Shown here: in pieces, positions 55,168 through 64,000 of the stretch
Numbering within the stretch: the stretch's first letter is position 1
How the letters are laid out: every line of letters starts with the position of its first letter
Assembly (NCBI RefSeq): GCF_031157355.1
Contig: NZ_JAVIFT010000006.1
Location: 164,257 to 228,256 of the forward strand
Length of the DNA stretch: 64,000 nucleotides
Origin: Hyphomicrobium sp. LHD-15
GTDB lineage: Bacteria; Pseudomonadota; Alphaproteobacteria; Rhizobiales; Hyphomicrobiaceae
Direction: 5' to 3'
The notes under the pieces: model-generated
The model's input: only the letters and a program-made list of their open reading frames with translations
The model's database searches: none
Told to the model about the DNA's origin: nothing
Translations under genes and position numbers: made by a program

Positions 55168-55374
55168 ATGCAGCGGCAGAACGATAGGGAGCTTCGGGAG
55201 GAGTTGGTTAAACTTCGCTCCGAGCACCGCTTGCTCGACGACGAGATCCTGGCGCTCGAGATCGCCGGAGCTTCAGACCAGCTCACGATCCGCAGGCTGA
55301 AAAAGCGAAAGCTTTCTCTCAAGGATCAGATCACGAAGGTCGAAGATCAGCTCCTGCCCGACATCATCGCGTAA
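55168..55374 (+). CDS. DUF465 (YdcH-like) small protein, second copy
   Basis: A 68-residue helical protein: MQRQNDRELREELVKLRSEHRLLDDEI, then LTIRRLKKRKLSLKDQITK. It shares with the 54725 protein the block TIRRLK followed by a KLxLKD segment, so the two are paralogues set back to back. Longer starts are out of the family. No function is known. Confidence 0.86.
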   Translation: MQRQNDRELREELVKLRSEHRLLDDEILALEIAGASDQLTIRRLKKRKLSLKDQITKVEDQLLPDIIA

Positions 55375-55539
55375 GCGAGCGCGGCCGCGCGGCATCCCCT
55401 TCGAAACAGCACCCCGCTCTCCCGTCCGCCTCCGGTGATGAAACCGTCCTCTGCGATCCGCATTTGCATTCATCCGTAGTGATGACGACGATGGCCTTTG
55501 CCGCGTCCCACATCCTGGCGGAGAGAGGATCTGCGCGAG

Positions 55540-56553
55540 ATGCGCTCTGACGGAATTGATCGCTGGCTTTATCCGACCCCTCGCGGCCTCTACTGCGAGC
55601 CGGCCGACGCGTATATCGATCCCGCGTCCGCCGTCGATCGCGCCATCATCACCCACGGCCACAGCGATCATGCCCGCCCCGGCCACGGCGCCGTGCTTGC
55701 GACGGCCGAAACCGTTGCGATCATGAAGGTCCGCCTGGGCGAAGAGGCCGTTGGCCGCTTCGAGGCCGCGCCACTTGGCACAGTGCTCCACATCGGCGGG
55801 GTCTCCGTGCGTCTCGTGCCGGCGGGCCATATTCTGGGCTCCGCGCAAGTCGTGCTCGAATGGAACGGCCAGCGTGCCGTCGTGTCCGGCGACTACAAGC
55901 GCAGCGCCGATCCCACCTGCCTCCCCTTCGAACCGATCCTCTGCGATGTGTTCGTGACGGAAGCGACGTTCGCGTTGCCGGTGTTTCGCCATGAGCCCGC
56001 GGCGAGCGAGGTGGCACGCCTGCTGACTTCCCTCCGCCGCAACCCCGATCGCGCGCATCTCGTCGGCGCCTACGGCCTCGGCAAATGCCAGCGCGTGATC
56101 CGTCTCGCGCGCGATGCGGGCTACGACAAGCCGATTTATCTGCACGGCGCCCACATGGCCGTCACCGAGCTCTATCAGAACCATGGAATCGCCCTCGGCG
56201 AAATTCGCGCTGTCGCCGATACCAAGCCAGCGGATCTCGCAGGCGCTCTTGTCCTCTGCCCGCCATCGGCCGTTTCGGATCGCTGGTCGCGCCGCTTCCC
56301 CGATCCCGTAACCGCGTTCGCGTCGGGATGGATGCGCATCAAGGGCCGCGTCCGCCAGAGCGGAGTCGAGCTGCCGCTGGTGATCTCCGATCACGCGGAT
56401 TGGCCGGAGCTGATCGACACCGTACTCGAAACCCAAGCCGAGGATGTCTGGGTCACGCACGGCCGTGACGATGCCCTCGTCTATGAGTTGACGCGCCGGG
56501 GCCTCAAGGCTCGCGCCCTCGCGCTCGTCGGCTTCGAAGACGAAGGCGAGTAG
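55540..56553 (+). CDS. Ligase-associated DNA exonuclease
   Basis: A 337-residue MBL/beta-CASP exonuclease with ITHGHSDHARPGHG near residue 38, VPAGHILGSAQV near 95 and SGDYKRSADPT near 115. It lacks the C-terminal KH domains of RNA-cleaving relatives. The gene ends five bases before an ATP-dependent ligase gene, and in many bacteria it lies with that ligase, a helicase (Lhr) and a phosphoesterase, in a DNA repair cluster. GGAGAGAGGA precedes ATG 55540, so that start was preferred. Confidence 0.9.
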   Translation: MRSDGIDRWLYPTPRGLYCEPADAYIDPASAVDRAIITHGHSDHARPGHGAVLATAETVAIMKVRLGEEAVGRFEAAPLGTVLHIGGVSVRLVPAGHILGSAQVVLEWNGQRAVVSGDYKRSADPTCLPFEPILCDVFVTEATFALPVFRHEPAASEVARLLTSLRRNPDRAHLVGAYGLGKCQRVIRLARDAGYDKPIYLHGAHMAVTELYQNHGIALGEIRAVADTKPADLAGALVLCPPSAVSDRWSRRFPDPVTAFASGWMRIKGRVRQSGVELPLVISDHADWPELIDTVLETQAEDVWVTHGRDDALVYELTRRGLKARALALVGFEDEGE

Positions 56554-56558
56554 CGCTC

Positions 56559-58235
56559 ATGCAAGCCTTCGCGCTCCTGCTCGACACGCTGACGACGACG
56601 CCCTCGCGCAAAGGCAAACTGACCCTGCTCGTCGATTACTTCCGCACGGCCCCCGATCCCGACCGTGGCTTTGCCCTCGCCGCGCTGACCGACGGATTGT
56701 TTCCCCGCCTTCCTCTCCGCCGAAGCTTAGCGACGCTGCTCGAAACCCGAGTCGATCCGGTCCTTTACGCGCTCTCCCGCGACTACGTCGGCGACACCGC
56801 CGAAACCGTCGCGCTGATGTGGCCAGCCCCGGCAATAAGCGCGCCCGCCGAGCGCGGACGCACACCCTCTCTCTCCGAGGTCGTGGCCAGCCTTGCCAAC
56901 GCGCCACCAACCGAAGTAGCGCCCATCCTCGGCGACCTGCTGGATCGGCTCGACGTACGCGGACGCTGGGCATTGTTGAAACTCGTCGGCGGCGCTCCCC
57001 GCGTCGGCGTGTCTGCGCGCCTCGCCAAGACCGCACTCGCCGAGATGAGCGGCCATGCGGTGTCCGAGATCGAAGAGATCTGGCACGCGCTGGAACCGCC
57101 CTATAGCGATCTCTTCCTTTGGCTGACCGGGAACGGCCCGCGCCCCGATGCCGGCGGCAAACCGGTGTTTCGCCCGCTGATGCTCGCCCACGCCATCGAG
57201 GAACAGGATTGGTCGAGTTTTGCGCCGGAAGAATTCGCCGCCGAGTGGAAATGGGACGGCATCCGCGTGCAGATCGCGGCCCATGGCGAACACGTGCGCA
57301 TTTTCTCGCGCACCGGTGACGACATCTCGCGCTCGTTCCCCGAGATCGTCTCCGCGTTCCTGGGTCGCGAGGTTCTCCTCGACGGCGAGCTGCTGGTTGC
57401 ACGCGACGGCCTCGTCGCCCCCTTCAACGATCTGCAGCAGCGCCTCAACCGCAAAGCCGTGACCGGCCGCATGTTGAAGGATCATCCGGCCCATGTGCGG
57501 CTTTACGATCTCCTGATCGATGGCAGCGAAGACCTTCGAGAAATGAGTTTCCGCGACCGCCGCAAACGCCTCGAAGCCTGGTTCGCGGCCAAGCGTCCGC
57601 CGCTTGCCGATATCAGCCCGCTGGTTCCGTTCGCAACACGAGACGAGCTGGACGCGCTCTGGGGAGACGCGCGCGAAACCGGCATCGAAGGCCTGATGCT
57701 GAAGCGCTGGTCGAGCCCCTATCTCTCCGGTCGTCCGCGTGGCCATTGGTTCAAGTGGAAGCGCGCCGCACTCACCCTCGATTGCGTGCTGATGTATGCC
57801 CAGCGCGGCTCGGGCAAGCGCTCGTCGTACTATTCCGACTACACGTTTGGCGTCTGGCGCGAACTCGCGGAGCCCGCGCTTGAGGGTACACCGCGCGGCG
57901 ACATCTACCCCGGTCACGAGCTGGTTCCGGTCGGCAAGGCCTATTCGGGCTTCACCGATGCGGAGCTTCTCGAAATCGACCGCTTCGTGCGGAACCATAC
58001 TGTCGAACAGTTCGGGCCTGTGCGCGCCGTCGAGCCGCGCTTGGTGCTCGAAGTCGCCTTCGATGCGATCTTCGCGTCGTCGCGCCACAAGTCTGGGCTC
58101 GCCATGCGCTTCCCGCGCATTCATCGCATCCGCTGGGACAAGCCGCCCCAGGAGGCCGACACACTCGACACCGCCAAGCGCCTGATGGAGCAGCCTGCCG
58201 CCGAAAATGCCAAACAGGCGCCTTCGACGGACTAA
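56559..58235 (+). CDS. ATP-dependent DNA ligase, ligase-C type
   Basis: A 558-residue ligase with an alpha-helical DNA-binding N-terminus (about 1-200), the adenylation domain (catalytic lysine K231 in AEWKWDGIRVQ; LLDGELLVARDG and EGLMLKRWSSPYLSGR follow) and an OB domain (KWKRAALTLDCVLMYAQRGSG). It is linked in an operon to the exonuclease just upstream. Such ligases act in DNA repair beside NAD-dependent LigA. Its stop overlaps the convergent L,D-transpeptidase gene by four bases. Confidence 0.94.
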   Translation: MQAFALLLDTLTTTPSRKGKLTLLVDYFRTAPDPDRGFALAALTDGLFPRLPLRRSLATLLETRVDPVLYALSRDYVGDTAETVALMWPAPAISAPAERGRTPSLSEVVASLANAPPTEVAPILGDLLDRLDVRGRWALLKLVGGAPRVGVSARLAKTALAEMSGHAVSEIEEIWHALEPPYSDLFLWLTGNGPRPDAGGKPVFRPLMLAHAIEEQDWSSFAPEEFAAEWKWDGIRVQIAAHGEHVRIFSRTGDDISRSFPEIVSAFLGREVLLDGELLVARDGLVAPFNDLQQRLNRKAVTGRMLKDHPAHVRLYDLLIDGSEDLREMSFRDRRKRLEAWFAAKRPPLADISPLVPFATRDELDALWGDARETGIEGLMLKRWSSPYLSGRPRGHWFKWKRAALTLDCVLMYAQRGSGKRSSYYSDYTFGVWRELAEPALEGTPRGDIYPGHELVPVGKAYSGFTDAELLEIDRFVRNHTVEQFGPVRAVEPRLVLEVAFDAIFASSRHKSGLAMRFPRIHRIRWDKPPQEADTLDTAKRLMEQPAAENAKQAPSTD

Positions 58236-59932
58236 TACCCGCCGCCGAAGAACGAACCGAGGAAATCGTCGTTCGCGCTCTTGCCGCCGGTCGCAGCCTG
58301 CTTCACCGGCTTGTCTTCGAGGTGCGCCTTGTTCGGCACCACCGGCGCCAGATGATCGCGACCCTTGGCGATCTGCTGCCACTTGCCATCAAGCGCCTGC
58401 GTCACGCGCTTCTCGTGGCCGTAGATGTCGGAATAGGTCTTGAGCGCGCCGGCATCGTCGACCCACGCGGTAAAGTACGCGATGTGCATCGGGATCCGCT
58501 TCTCGATCAGCACCTCGTTGTTGAGCGAGCCGCTCTTGGCAAGCTCTTGCACCTTGGCCGCATCCCAGCCCTTGTCGTGCTCCAGCACCAGTTCGGCGAC
58601 GCGCAGCGGATTGCGCAGTCTGAGGCAGCCGTGTGAAAGCGTGCGCTGCTTGGAGTTGAACATCCACTTGTCCGGCGTGTCGTGCATGAAGATCGTGTGC
58701 TGGCTCGGGAACGAGAACTTCACGACACCCATCGCACTGTTGCGCGTCGGCGGTTGCACCACCTCGTATTCGCGGATGTCGAGGGTGCGCCAATCCATTG
58801 TGCGCCAGTCGAGCCTCCGCCCGTCCTTGGTCTCCACTTCGAGCGCGTATTGGCGCATCAGTGCGCCGCCGCGCAGCAGGCTCGGCCACAGCTCGTTGAC
58901 CTTGATGCTTTCTGGTACGCGCCACATCGGCCGGAAGGTGATGTCGCGAAGCCTACGCGTGAAGATCGAGCTTTGCTTGCCGATCTCGCCGACCACGACG
59001 CGTTCGGTGTGGATCGTCTCGCCTCCCTTGACCACCTCGATCATGTAGCTCGGAACATTGGCCATCAGGTAGAGATCGCCGAGATCGGCCCACATCCAGC
59101 GCCACATCTCCATGTTGGCGAGGATCTTCTTGGCCTCCGCGTTCGGTTTGCCGCCGCTCTTGGCAAGCGCCTCCGCGTATTTCCCCTTGAGCCGCTGGAA
59201 CTGCGGATGCTGCGGATGCGTGCCGACGAGATAAGCGCCTTTGTCTGATGCCGACGCGAGCCCATCGAGCACTGAAGCAGGATCGAGAAGCTGCGGCTTG
59301 CGATCGAGATTGGAATTGAGCTGCTCCGACGGCCGCATGATGCGCCCGCCCCGCGCGAAGCGCGCGTATTTCAGAACCGCGCGCGACAGCTCGGCCTCCG
59401 CCGCGGCCTTCGCTTCGGCCGCAACCTCCACACCCTCGGCTGGGGCATCCAGCTTCGGAAATGCGAAATCGCGGCTGTCGAGCCCCCAAGGCGCGGCGGT
59501 GTTGAAGGCATCCTCGATGGCGCGCGCGTCGGCATTGAAACCCTTTGCCTCGACCCACAGCGGCACGTAGCCCCGTGCTCCGTAGAACGCGGCCAGCGCC
59601 GCGCGCTCCTTCTTCTCTTCCTCAGTGCCCTCGTCGGGCAGGGCCGCGAGGTGCGCCTTGAGCGCGGTCCCCACCGGCGTCGTCGGTTCGAGCATCGCCA
59701 CGCTCGCTGCCGGAGGCGCGGCTCCCTCGGCCGGCGCCGCGTCTTTCGCGGCCTCAGCATTTGAGTCGGAAGCTGGCGTTGATTGAGAACCGGCGTCACT
59801 TTCCGGCGAAATCCCGGACGACACGGACGGTGTGGATTGCGAAGCAGCTGGCGGCACGGCCTGCGCCCAAGCCGGTCCCGCCGTCCCCAATATCAGCACC
59901 GACGCTATCGCGAGAAATTTAGAGCGAGCCAT
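58232..59932 (-). CDS. L,D-transpeptidase, YcbB type
   Basis: A 566-residue periplasmic enzyme that cross-links peptidoglycan through 3-3 bonds. A signal peptide (about 1-23) is followed by an alanine/proline/serine-rich linker to about 80. The peptidoglycan-binding-like and scaffold part is 95-330. The catalytic site is SHGCLRLRNP with C436. The C-terminus, FLGSFFGGGY, is unusual. YcbB-type enzymes support beta-lactam resistance in some hosts. It converges on the ligase. Confidence 0.93.
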   Translation of the reverse strand: MARSKFLAIASVLILGTAGPAWAQAVPPAASQSTPSVSSGISPESDAGSQSTPASDSNAEAAKDAAPAEGAAPPAASVAMLEPTTPVGTALKAHLAALPDEGTEEEKKERAALAAFYGARGYVPLWVEAKGFNADARAIEDAFNTAAPWGLDSRDFAFPKLDAPAEGVEVAAEAKAAAEAELSRAVLKYARFARGGRIMRPSEQLNSNLDRKPQLLDPASVLDGLASASDKGAYLVGTHPQHPQFQRLKGKYAEALAKSGGKPNAEAKKILANMEMWRWMWADLGDLYLMANVPSYMIEVVKGGETIHTERVVVGEIGKQSSIFTRRLRDITFRPMWRVPESIKVNELWPSLLRGGALMRQYALEVETKDGRRLDWRTMDWRTLDIREYEVVQPPTRNSAMGVVKFSFPSQHTIFMHDTPDKWMFNSKQRTLSHGCLRLRNPLRVAELVLEHDKGWDAAKVQELAKSGSLNNEVLIEKRIPMHIAYFTAWVDDAGALKTYSDIYGHEKRVTQALDGKWQQIAKGRDHLAPVVPNKAHLEDKPVKQAATGGKSANDDFLGSFFGGGY

Positions 59933-60029
59933 CGCACGCCTCCGATGTCTTGCCTAAGCAATAGAGCCATGCCCGGCCCGAAACTATGGCGTCCGCACCC
60001 GCGAGCCCACCTTGACGGCGCTCGTGTGC

Positions 60030-61643
60030 TTACGCCGCCGCAATGCTCAGACCCGGCAATACCGACGGCGCCGGCCCCGGCGGCACCGTCACGCCGAGCG
60101 TTTCGAGCATCGGCAGCCGCTTCTGAGCGAAATCCTGGCCCATCGTCGACAGCTCGCTGATGTTCTCGGCCGCCGTCTGCATCGGCTTGCCATCACGGAT
60201 CAGGCGCTGCCCCTGCGCTTCCATCACCGGCCAGATGTCGAGCGCCCACTCCTGCGGCGTCCGCTTTCCGCGCGAAATCGCACGCAGGAACAACTGCTGG
60301 ATGCGGCCGAGCGGCACGCCCGCGCCCATCACCGGGCTCGCCAGGAACGAAACTTCGTTCGAGAACACCGCGCGTTCGAGGATGTGCCGGTTGAGCGCCT
60401 GGGACGTTCCCCGCACCGCCGCGATCTGCTCGTCGTCCTGCGCCGCGCTCGCATAATTGAGCCCGGTCAGCACGAACAGCGCCTGTGCAAGCTGGTTTGC
60501 CGAAATGGACTTGAGCAACGGATGCGCCGAAAGCTCCCCGAAGCTCTTGGGCGCATGGGCACGCTCCGCCAGCGCTGCCGCAACCGGACGATAGACTTCG
60601 GCCTGAAGATGCGCCTCTCCCGCCGGCCCGTTCAGCTTGAGCGCGATATCGCCTTCTGCGGCCTGCAGCACGAACCGATGGCTTTGCAGCAACTCGATCT
60701 GGCGCTGAGGCGTCAGCCCGCGCGGCCCTTTGACGAACACGTCACGGCGGAATTGCTGGTTCTCGCAGTAGTCACGCACGGATTCGCGCAGCACCGGATG
60801 CGAGATCGAGGCGAGCAACTGCTGCTGTTGGGGCGTGAGGTGCAGCGTGTCGATATGCGAGACGAGGTTGGACGAAGCCGCGAACGACAGCTTCGCCTGC
60901 GCCAAGTATTCGGCCGCCTCCGAGAATGGCATCGGATGCCAATCTGCGTTGAAGAACTCGTGCGCGAGATAGTTCCGGTTGTGTCCCTTGATGGCCTTGA
61001 GCCGTTCGGCCACCGCCGGATTGGCGCGGAAATAGAGCGCGTTGGAATCGACGACCTGCTCCGCGAAATTCACCGCCGCATCGATACGCGAGCCGAGCCC
61101 CGTCGCTTCGCTCGTCGCGAGAGTCACATGCAGCGACATCAAATGGCGCAGCGGCATCGCCGCCGACCAGCCCGGCGTCGTGTTGTAGCTCACGTAGAAA
61201 ATCCCGCCGACCGCGAGATGATTGCGCGCAAGATCGGCGATCACACGGCGGTTCTCGTCCGAGATCCAGCTCCAGATGCCGTGCAGTACGATAACGTCGA
61301 ATTCCGGCAGATCGTCGCGATCGCGAAGCTCTTCGAATGATTGATCGAGCACTTTGAGGTTGGCGCCGGACGCGGCCGCCATCTCGCGCGCGTTAGCCGC
61401 CTGCGTCGGATTGAAATCCGTGCCCCAGAACTCGCCCTGCGTGGTCGCCGCGTGAATGTTGAGCGAGAGCCCCTGCCCGAAGCCGAGTTCCAGATAGCGG
61501 AGCGGGCGCTTGACGCTATGCGACTGCAGCCGCGACAGCATCGCGAGCTCCAGGTTGAGCGGGCTCATCTCGCGATAATAGCCGTGCGTGTAATCGAGCT
61601 CGGCAACATAGCCGGCAGTCCAGGAGGGAGAAGTCGATGTCAT
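60030..61643 (-). CDS. Methyltransferase with C-terminal regulatory domain
   Basis: A 537-residue protein. The N-terminal Rossmann part (about 45-190) has RYLELGFGQGLSLNIHA (motif I) and DVIVLHGIWSWI. From about 215 on, it matches the MethyTransf_Reg domain seen in a few methyltransferase families (FFNADWHPMPFSEAAEYLAQAKL). The substrate is not known; relatives lie in polysaccharide or lipid loci. The gene stands alone between the L,D-transpeptidase and purE. Confidence 0.82.
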   Translation of the reverse strand: MTSTSPSWTAGYVAELDYTHGYYREMSPLNLELAMLSRLQSHSVKRPLRYLELGFGQGLSLNIHAATTQGEFWGTDFNPTQAANAREMAAASGANLKVLDQSFEELRDRDDLPEFDVIVLHGIWSWISDENRRVIADLARNHLAVGGIFYVSYNTTPGWSAAMPLRHLMSLHVTLATSEATGLGSRIDAAVNFAEQVVDSNALYFRANPAVAERLKAIKGHNRNYLAHEFFNADWHPMPFSEAAEYLAQAKLSFAASSNLVSHIDTLHLTPQQQQLLASISHPVLRESVRDYCENQQFRRDVFVKGPRGLTPQRQIELLQSHRFVLQAAEGDIALKLNGPAGEAHLQAEVYRPVAAALAERAHAPKSFGELSAHPLLKSISANQLAQALFVLTGLNYASAAQDDEQIAAVRGTSQALNRHILERAVFSNEVSFLASPVMGAGVPLGRIQQLFLRAISRGKRTPQEWALDIWPVMEAQGQRLIRDGKPMQTAAENISELSTMGQDFAQKRLPMLETLGVTVPPGPAPSVLPGLSIAAA

Positions 61644-61946
61644 GTCTCAGCCACGTTCATGCCCGACGCCGCACAGAGCCCGCGTCGAAACACAGGCATC
61701 GGAACACTAGGCGATTCTCGCGCCACCGTGAAAATCCAGCCCCCTAAGGAGCACACCGTCCCAACCCCGCTCCGTACCTGCCCCTGCCCGTTGCCGGCTG
61801 CCTGCTGCCCGCAATTAATCATTCCACCGTGGGTTAGCTCACCAAATCCCGCCTTCCGCCTTGCAACCTGGGCCGGGCTCCTCTAAATGGCCCGTTTTCC
61901 CGGCGGGCAACGGCCATCCGGGCCTCAAAGCGGAAGTATCCGGCCA
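61644..61946. other. Divergent intergenic region before purE
   Basis: About 300 bases that hold the C-rich repeat copy D at 61783. No gene. The purE promoter should lie in the last 150 bp, but no clear -35/-10 was set. Confidence 0.45.
61783..61809 (+). repeat. 27-bp C-rich intergenic repeat, copy D
   Basis: CCTGCCCGTTGCC then GGCTGCCTGCTGCC, the reference for the copies at 4182 (minus strand), 5264 and 49757. Unlike those it is not right behind a gene stop but is in the gap upstream of purE. Confidence 0.75.
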
Positions 61947-62441
61947 ATGACCAAACGCCGTGCCGATGTGGGGATCATCATGGGAAGCCAGTCCGACTGG
62001 CCCACCATGAGCAAAGCCGCCGCCATTCTCGATGAGCTGGCCGTACCTTACGAGGTCAAGATCGTCTCGGCCCACCGCACCCCGGACCGCCTCGTCAGCT
62101 ACGCCCGCTCGGCAGCCGAGCGCGGCCTCAAGGTGATCGTCGCAGGCGCGGGCGGCGCGGCCCATCTGCCGGGCATGACGGCCTCCATGACCACTCTTCC
62201 GGTCCTCGGCGTACCCATTCAAAGCAAGGCGCTGAACGGCGTCGACAGCCTCTATTCTATCGTCCAGATGCCGGGCGGCATTCCCGTCGGCACACTCGCG
62301 ATCGGGGAAGCCGGCGCCACCAATGCCGGATTACTTGCGGCCCAGATCCTGGCCCTCTCCGACGCGGAGCTTGCCGGCAGGGTTGCGGCTTTCCGCGCGC
62401 GCCAAACGGCCAGTGTCGCCGAGGAACCCAAAACCGAATGA
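61947..62441 (+). CDS. purE: N5-carboxyaminoimidazole ribonucleotide mutase PurE
   Basis: Purine biosynthesis enzyme of 164 residues. It carries [24 protein letters not shown], and [11 protein letters not shown], the PurE class I set. The ATG 61947 gives MTKRRADVG; an ATG 20 codons upstream has a non-family extension. Its last codons overlap purK by four bases (ATGA), so the two are coupled. Confidence 0.96.
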   Translation: MTKRRADVGIIMGSQSDWPTMSKAAAILDELAVPYEVKIVSAHRTPDRLVSYARSAAERGLKVIVAGAGGAAHLPGMTASMTTLPVLGVPIQSKALNGVDSLYSIVQMPGGIPVGTLAIGEAGATNAGLLAAQILALSDAELAGRVAAFRARQTASVAEEPKTE

Positions 62442-63514
62442 CGGCCCTCCCTCCCGGATCGACGATCGGCATCCTTGGCGGCGGACAGCTCGGACGCATG
62501 CTGGCGCTCGCCGCCGCGCCCTTGGGCCTCAAATGCCATATCTATTCGGACGTGCCCGGCCCGGCCTTCGACGTCGCTGCGAAATCGCAAGTCGGCCCGT
62601 TCGAGGACACCGACAAGATCCGCGCCTTCGCCGAGACTGTCGATGTCGTCACCTATGAATTCGAGAACGTGCCGCTCGAAGCCGCCGCAGCCGCTCAGGC
62701 CGCAGCGCCAGTCCGGCCCGGCCCAAAGGCTCTCGCCGTCGCTCAGGACCGCCTCGAGGAAAAGAGCTTCATCCGCGGCATCGGCATTCCGGTTGCCCCG
62801 TTCGCGAACGTCGACTCGGACGCTTCCTTGAAGGCCGCGCTCGCCGCCATCGGCGAAGCCGGCATTTTGAAGACACGCCGCCTCGGCTACGACGGCAAAG
62901 GCCAGGTCCGCATCAAGAGCGCGGCCGAACTCGCACCCGCGTTCGAAAGCCTGAAGCGCGCGCCCTGCGTGCTCGAAGGGTTGGTGCCGTTCGCCTATGA
63001 GGTGTCGGTGCTGGTGGTGCGCAGCCTCGCAGGCGAAGTGCGATTCTACGATCTGCCCCTCAACACCCACAAGGACGGCATCCTCGACACGTCGACCGTT
63101 CCCTCGCCGCTGCCGGCCGCACACGTCGCCCGCGCGACCGAGATCGCAGGCGCCATCGCCACCGCGCTGGATTACGTCGGCGTTCTGGGCGTCGAAATGT
63201 TCTATCTCCCGGATGCCGCCGAGCCGCTGGTCGTCAACGAGATCGCGCCCCGTGTACACAATTCCGGCCACTGGACGATGGACGCCTGCCTCGTGGGGCA
63301 ATTCGAGAACCATATCAGGGCTGTAGCCGGCTGGCCGATCGGCCCGACCACGCGCCATTCGGACGTCACCATGACCAATCTGATCGGCGCCGATGTCGAC
63401 CGCTGGCAGGCCTTTGCGGCCGAGCCGGACACCGCTGTTCATCTCTACGGCAAGCCCGAAGCCCGCCCCGGCCGCAAGATGGGCCACGTAAACCGCCTCA
63501 AACCGCGCCAATAA
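62438..63514 (+). CDS. purK: N5-carboxyaminoimidazole ribonucleotide synthase PurK
   Basis: ATP-grasp enzyme of 358 residues that makes N5-CAIR from AIR and bicarbonate with ATP, just before PurE. It has [14 protein letters not shown] near 14, [11 protein letters not shown] near 71, [13 protein letters not shown] near 145 and [13 protein letters not shown] near 265. The start overlaps the purE stop by four bases. The rpsU gene follows about 160 bp on. Confidence 0.97.
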   Translation: MTALPPGSTIGILGGGQLGRMLALAAAPLGLKCHIYSDVPGPAFDVAAKSQVGPFEDTDKIRAFAETVDVVTYEFENVPLEAAAAAQAAAPVRPGPKALAVAQDRLEEKSFIRGIGIPVAPFANVDSDASLKAALAAIGEAGILKTRRLGYDGKGQVRIKSAAELAPAFESLKRAPCVLEGLVPFAYEVSVLVVRSLAGEVRFYDLPLNTHKDGILDTSTVPSPLPAAHVARATEIAGAIATALDYVGVLGVEMFYLPDAAEPLVVNEIAPRVHNSGHWTMDACLVGQFENHIRAVAGWPIGPTTRHSDVTMTNLIGADVDRWQAFAAEPDTAVHLYGKPEARPGRKMGHVNRLKPRQ

Positions 63515-63674
63515 TCCGAGAAAATCCGCAAAAACCTTAAGATCAGCCCGTGGACAACCGCCGCGGCGTTTGATAGAAGCCAGCCAAACCAATTCCGCTC
63601 GAAGCGCCGGGGCCAGTCTTCCGGGGCTTGGAGCTGTGTATTTTTACAGAACATTCAAAACCAGAGGTCACCGC

Positions 63675-63950
63675 TTGCAGGTACTCGTCCGCGACAACAA
63701 CGTCGATCAGGCCCTCAAGGCGCTCAAGAAGAAGATGCAGCGCGAGGGTATTTTCCGTGAGATGAAGCTCCGGAACTACTTCGAGAAGCCGTCCGAGAAG
63801 AAGGCCCGCGAGAAGGCGGAAGCCGTTCGTCGCGCCCGCAAGCTCGCACGCAAGAAGCTGCAGCGCGAAGGCCTTCTGCCCGGCAAGCCGGCTGCAACGC
63901 GTGGCGGCCCCGGCGCCAAGGGCCCCGGCCGTGGCGGCCCCGGCGCATGA
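63675..63950 (+). CDS. rpsU: 30S ribosomal protein S21, extended tail
   Basis: A 91-residue S21 protein of the small subunit. The N-terminal part [20 protein letters not shown], followed by [20 protein letters not shown], is the S21 core with the usual Lys/Arg helix. The tail after residue 70 is a glycine/proline repeat ([16 protein letters not shown]), longer than in short S21 proteins. The start is TTG 63675 (LQVLVRDNN, the family start), with AGAGGT in front; longer frames are not S21-like. S21 helps initiation by assisting mRNA base pairing. Confidence 0.94.
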   Translation: MQVLVRDNNVDQALKALKKKMQREGIFREMKLRNYFEKPSEKKAREKAEAVRRARKLARKKLQREGLLPGKPAATRGGPGAKGPGRGGPGA

Positions 63951-64000
63951 ACATCGACGGAACCAACGATCTGGCCTGTCTCAAGGGGCTGGACGAGGTC
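63947..64000 (+). CDS. Start of the next gene, overlapping rpsU (partial)
   Basis: ATG 63947 overlaps the rpsU stop by four bases (ATGA) and opens [18 protein letters not shown] up to the window end, so translation is probably coupled. The DLxxLKxLxEV pattern resembles the start of some type I methionine aminopeptidases, but 18 residues are too few to say so. Confidence 0.35.
   Translation, partial: MNIDGTNDLACLKGLDEV

Noticed and set aside
62252..63592. Long open frame on the minus strand opposite purK
   Set aside because: Shadow of the PurE/PurK coding sequence; residues are Arg/Gly/Ala-rich and match no family.

Overview
The window looks like chromosome of a GC-rich alphaproteobacterium of the order Hyphomicrobiales, possibly Hyphomicrobium-like. 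That placement is inferred from gene content and order: eno with ftsB, the xseA-DUF2093-lpxK-waaA-DUF4170 neighbourhood, a phasin, a BBP2-type porin, a YcbB-type L,D-transpeptidase, and tRNAs with encoded CCA. No rRNA, CRISPR array, integrase, transposase or prophage was seen. Almost all of it is ordinary housekeeping chromosome with short intergenic repeats.

Region by region. 1-2.3 kb: start of a minus-strand gene (perhaps pdhA), ftsB and eno. 2.4-6.2 kb: a nearly complete preQ1 (queuosine precursor) set, queC, queE, queD and queF, with a GFA-fold gene, dps and a small zinc ribbon between them. 6.2-11.1 kb: a 139-bp inverted-repeat element, a GT21 glycosyltransferase, a candidate small RNA, small unknown genes, an alpha/beta hydrolase and a formyltransferase. 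11.2-15.3 kb: an RpiR-type regulator, a TonB-dependent siderophore receptor and an Rrf2 regulator, with shared TGTAGTAG sites. 16.2-16.9 kb: tRNA-Pro(CGG), a decayed tRNA-like fragment and tRNA-Gln(TTG). 17-31.9 kb: methyltransferase, PilZ protein, phasin, pirin, AraC/MBL pair, YhfC-like membrane protease, CHAD protein, ferrochelatase, QmcA/NfeD and a porin.

31.9-42 kb: a three-part acyltransferase/acyl-ACP synthetase fusion (MFS + PlsC + AMP ligase), thiSGE, a flavin-type oxidase-like gene, a GST/LysR divergent pair and a PLD-fold protein. 42-52 kb: purD, xseA and an envelope block of lpxK, a DUF374-WaaA fusion, a tyrosine-phosphatase-like protein, an MsbA-type exporter and DUF4170, which together serve lipid A/Kdo core assembly and export. 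52-64 kb: a 26-residue membrane peptide, an acyl-CoA synthetase, two divergent DUF465 genes, a ligase-associated exonuclease with an ATP-dependent DNA ligase, an L,D-transpeptidase, a methyltransferase, purE-purK, rpsU and the start of one more gene.

The most unusual signals are these: a 27-bp C-rich repeat present four times between genes; a promoter-hairpin-terminator unit that reads as an unannotated Hfq-type sRNA; a QueD lacking the usual catalytic cysteine inside an otherwise intact que set; the fused DUF374-WaaA; and matching operator-like sites before the RpiR and TonB receptor genes. I found no clear multi-gene system that is wholly new.
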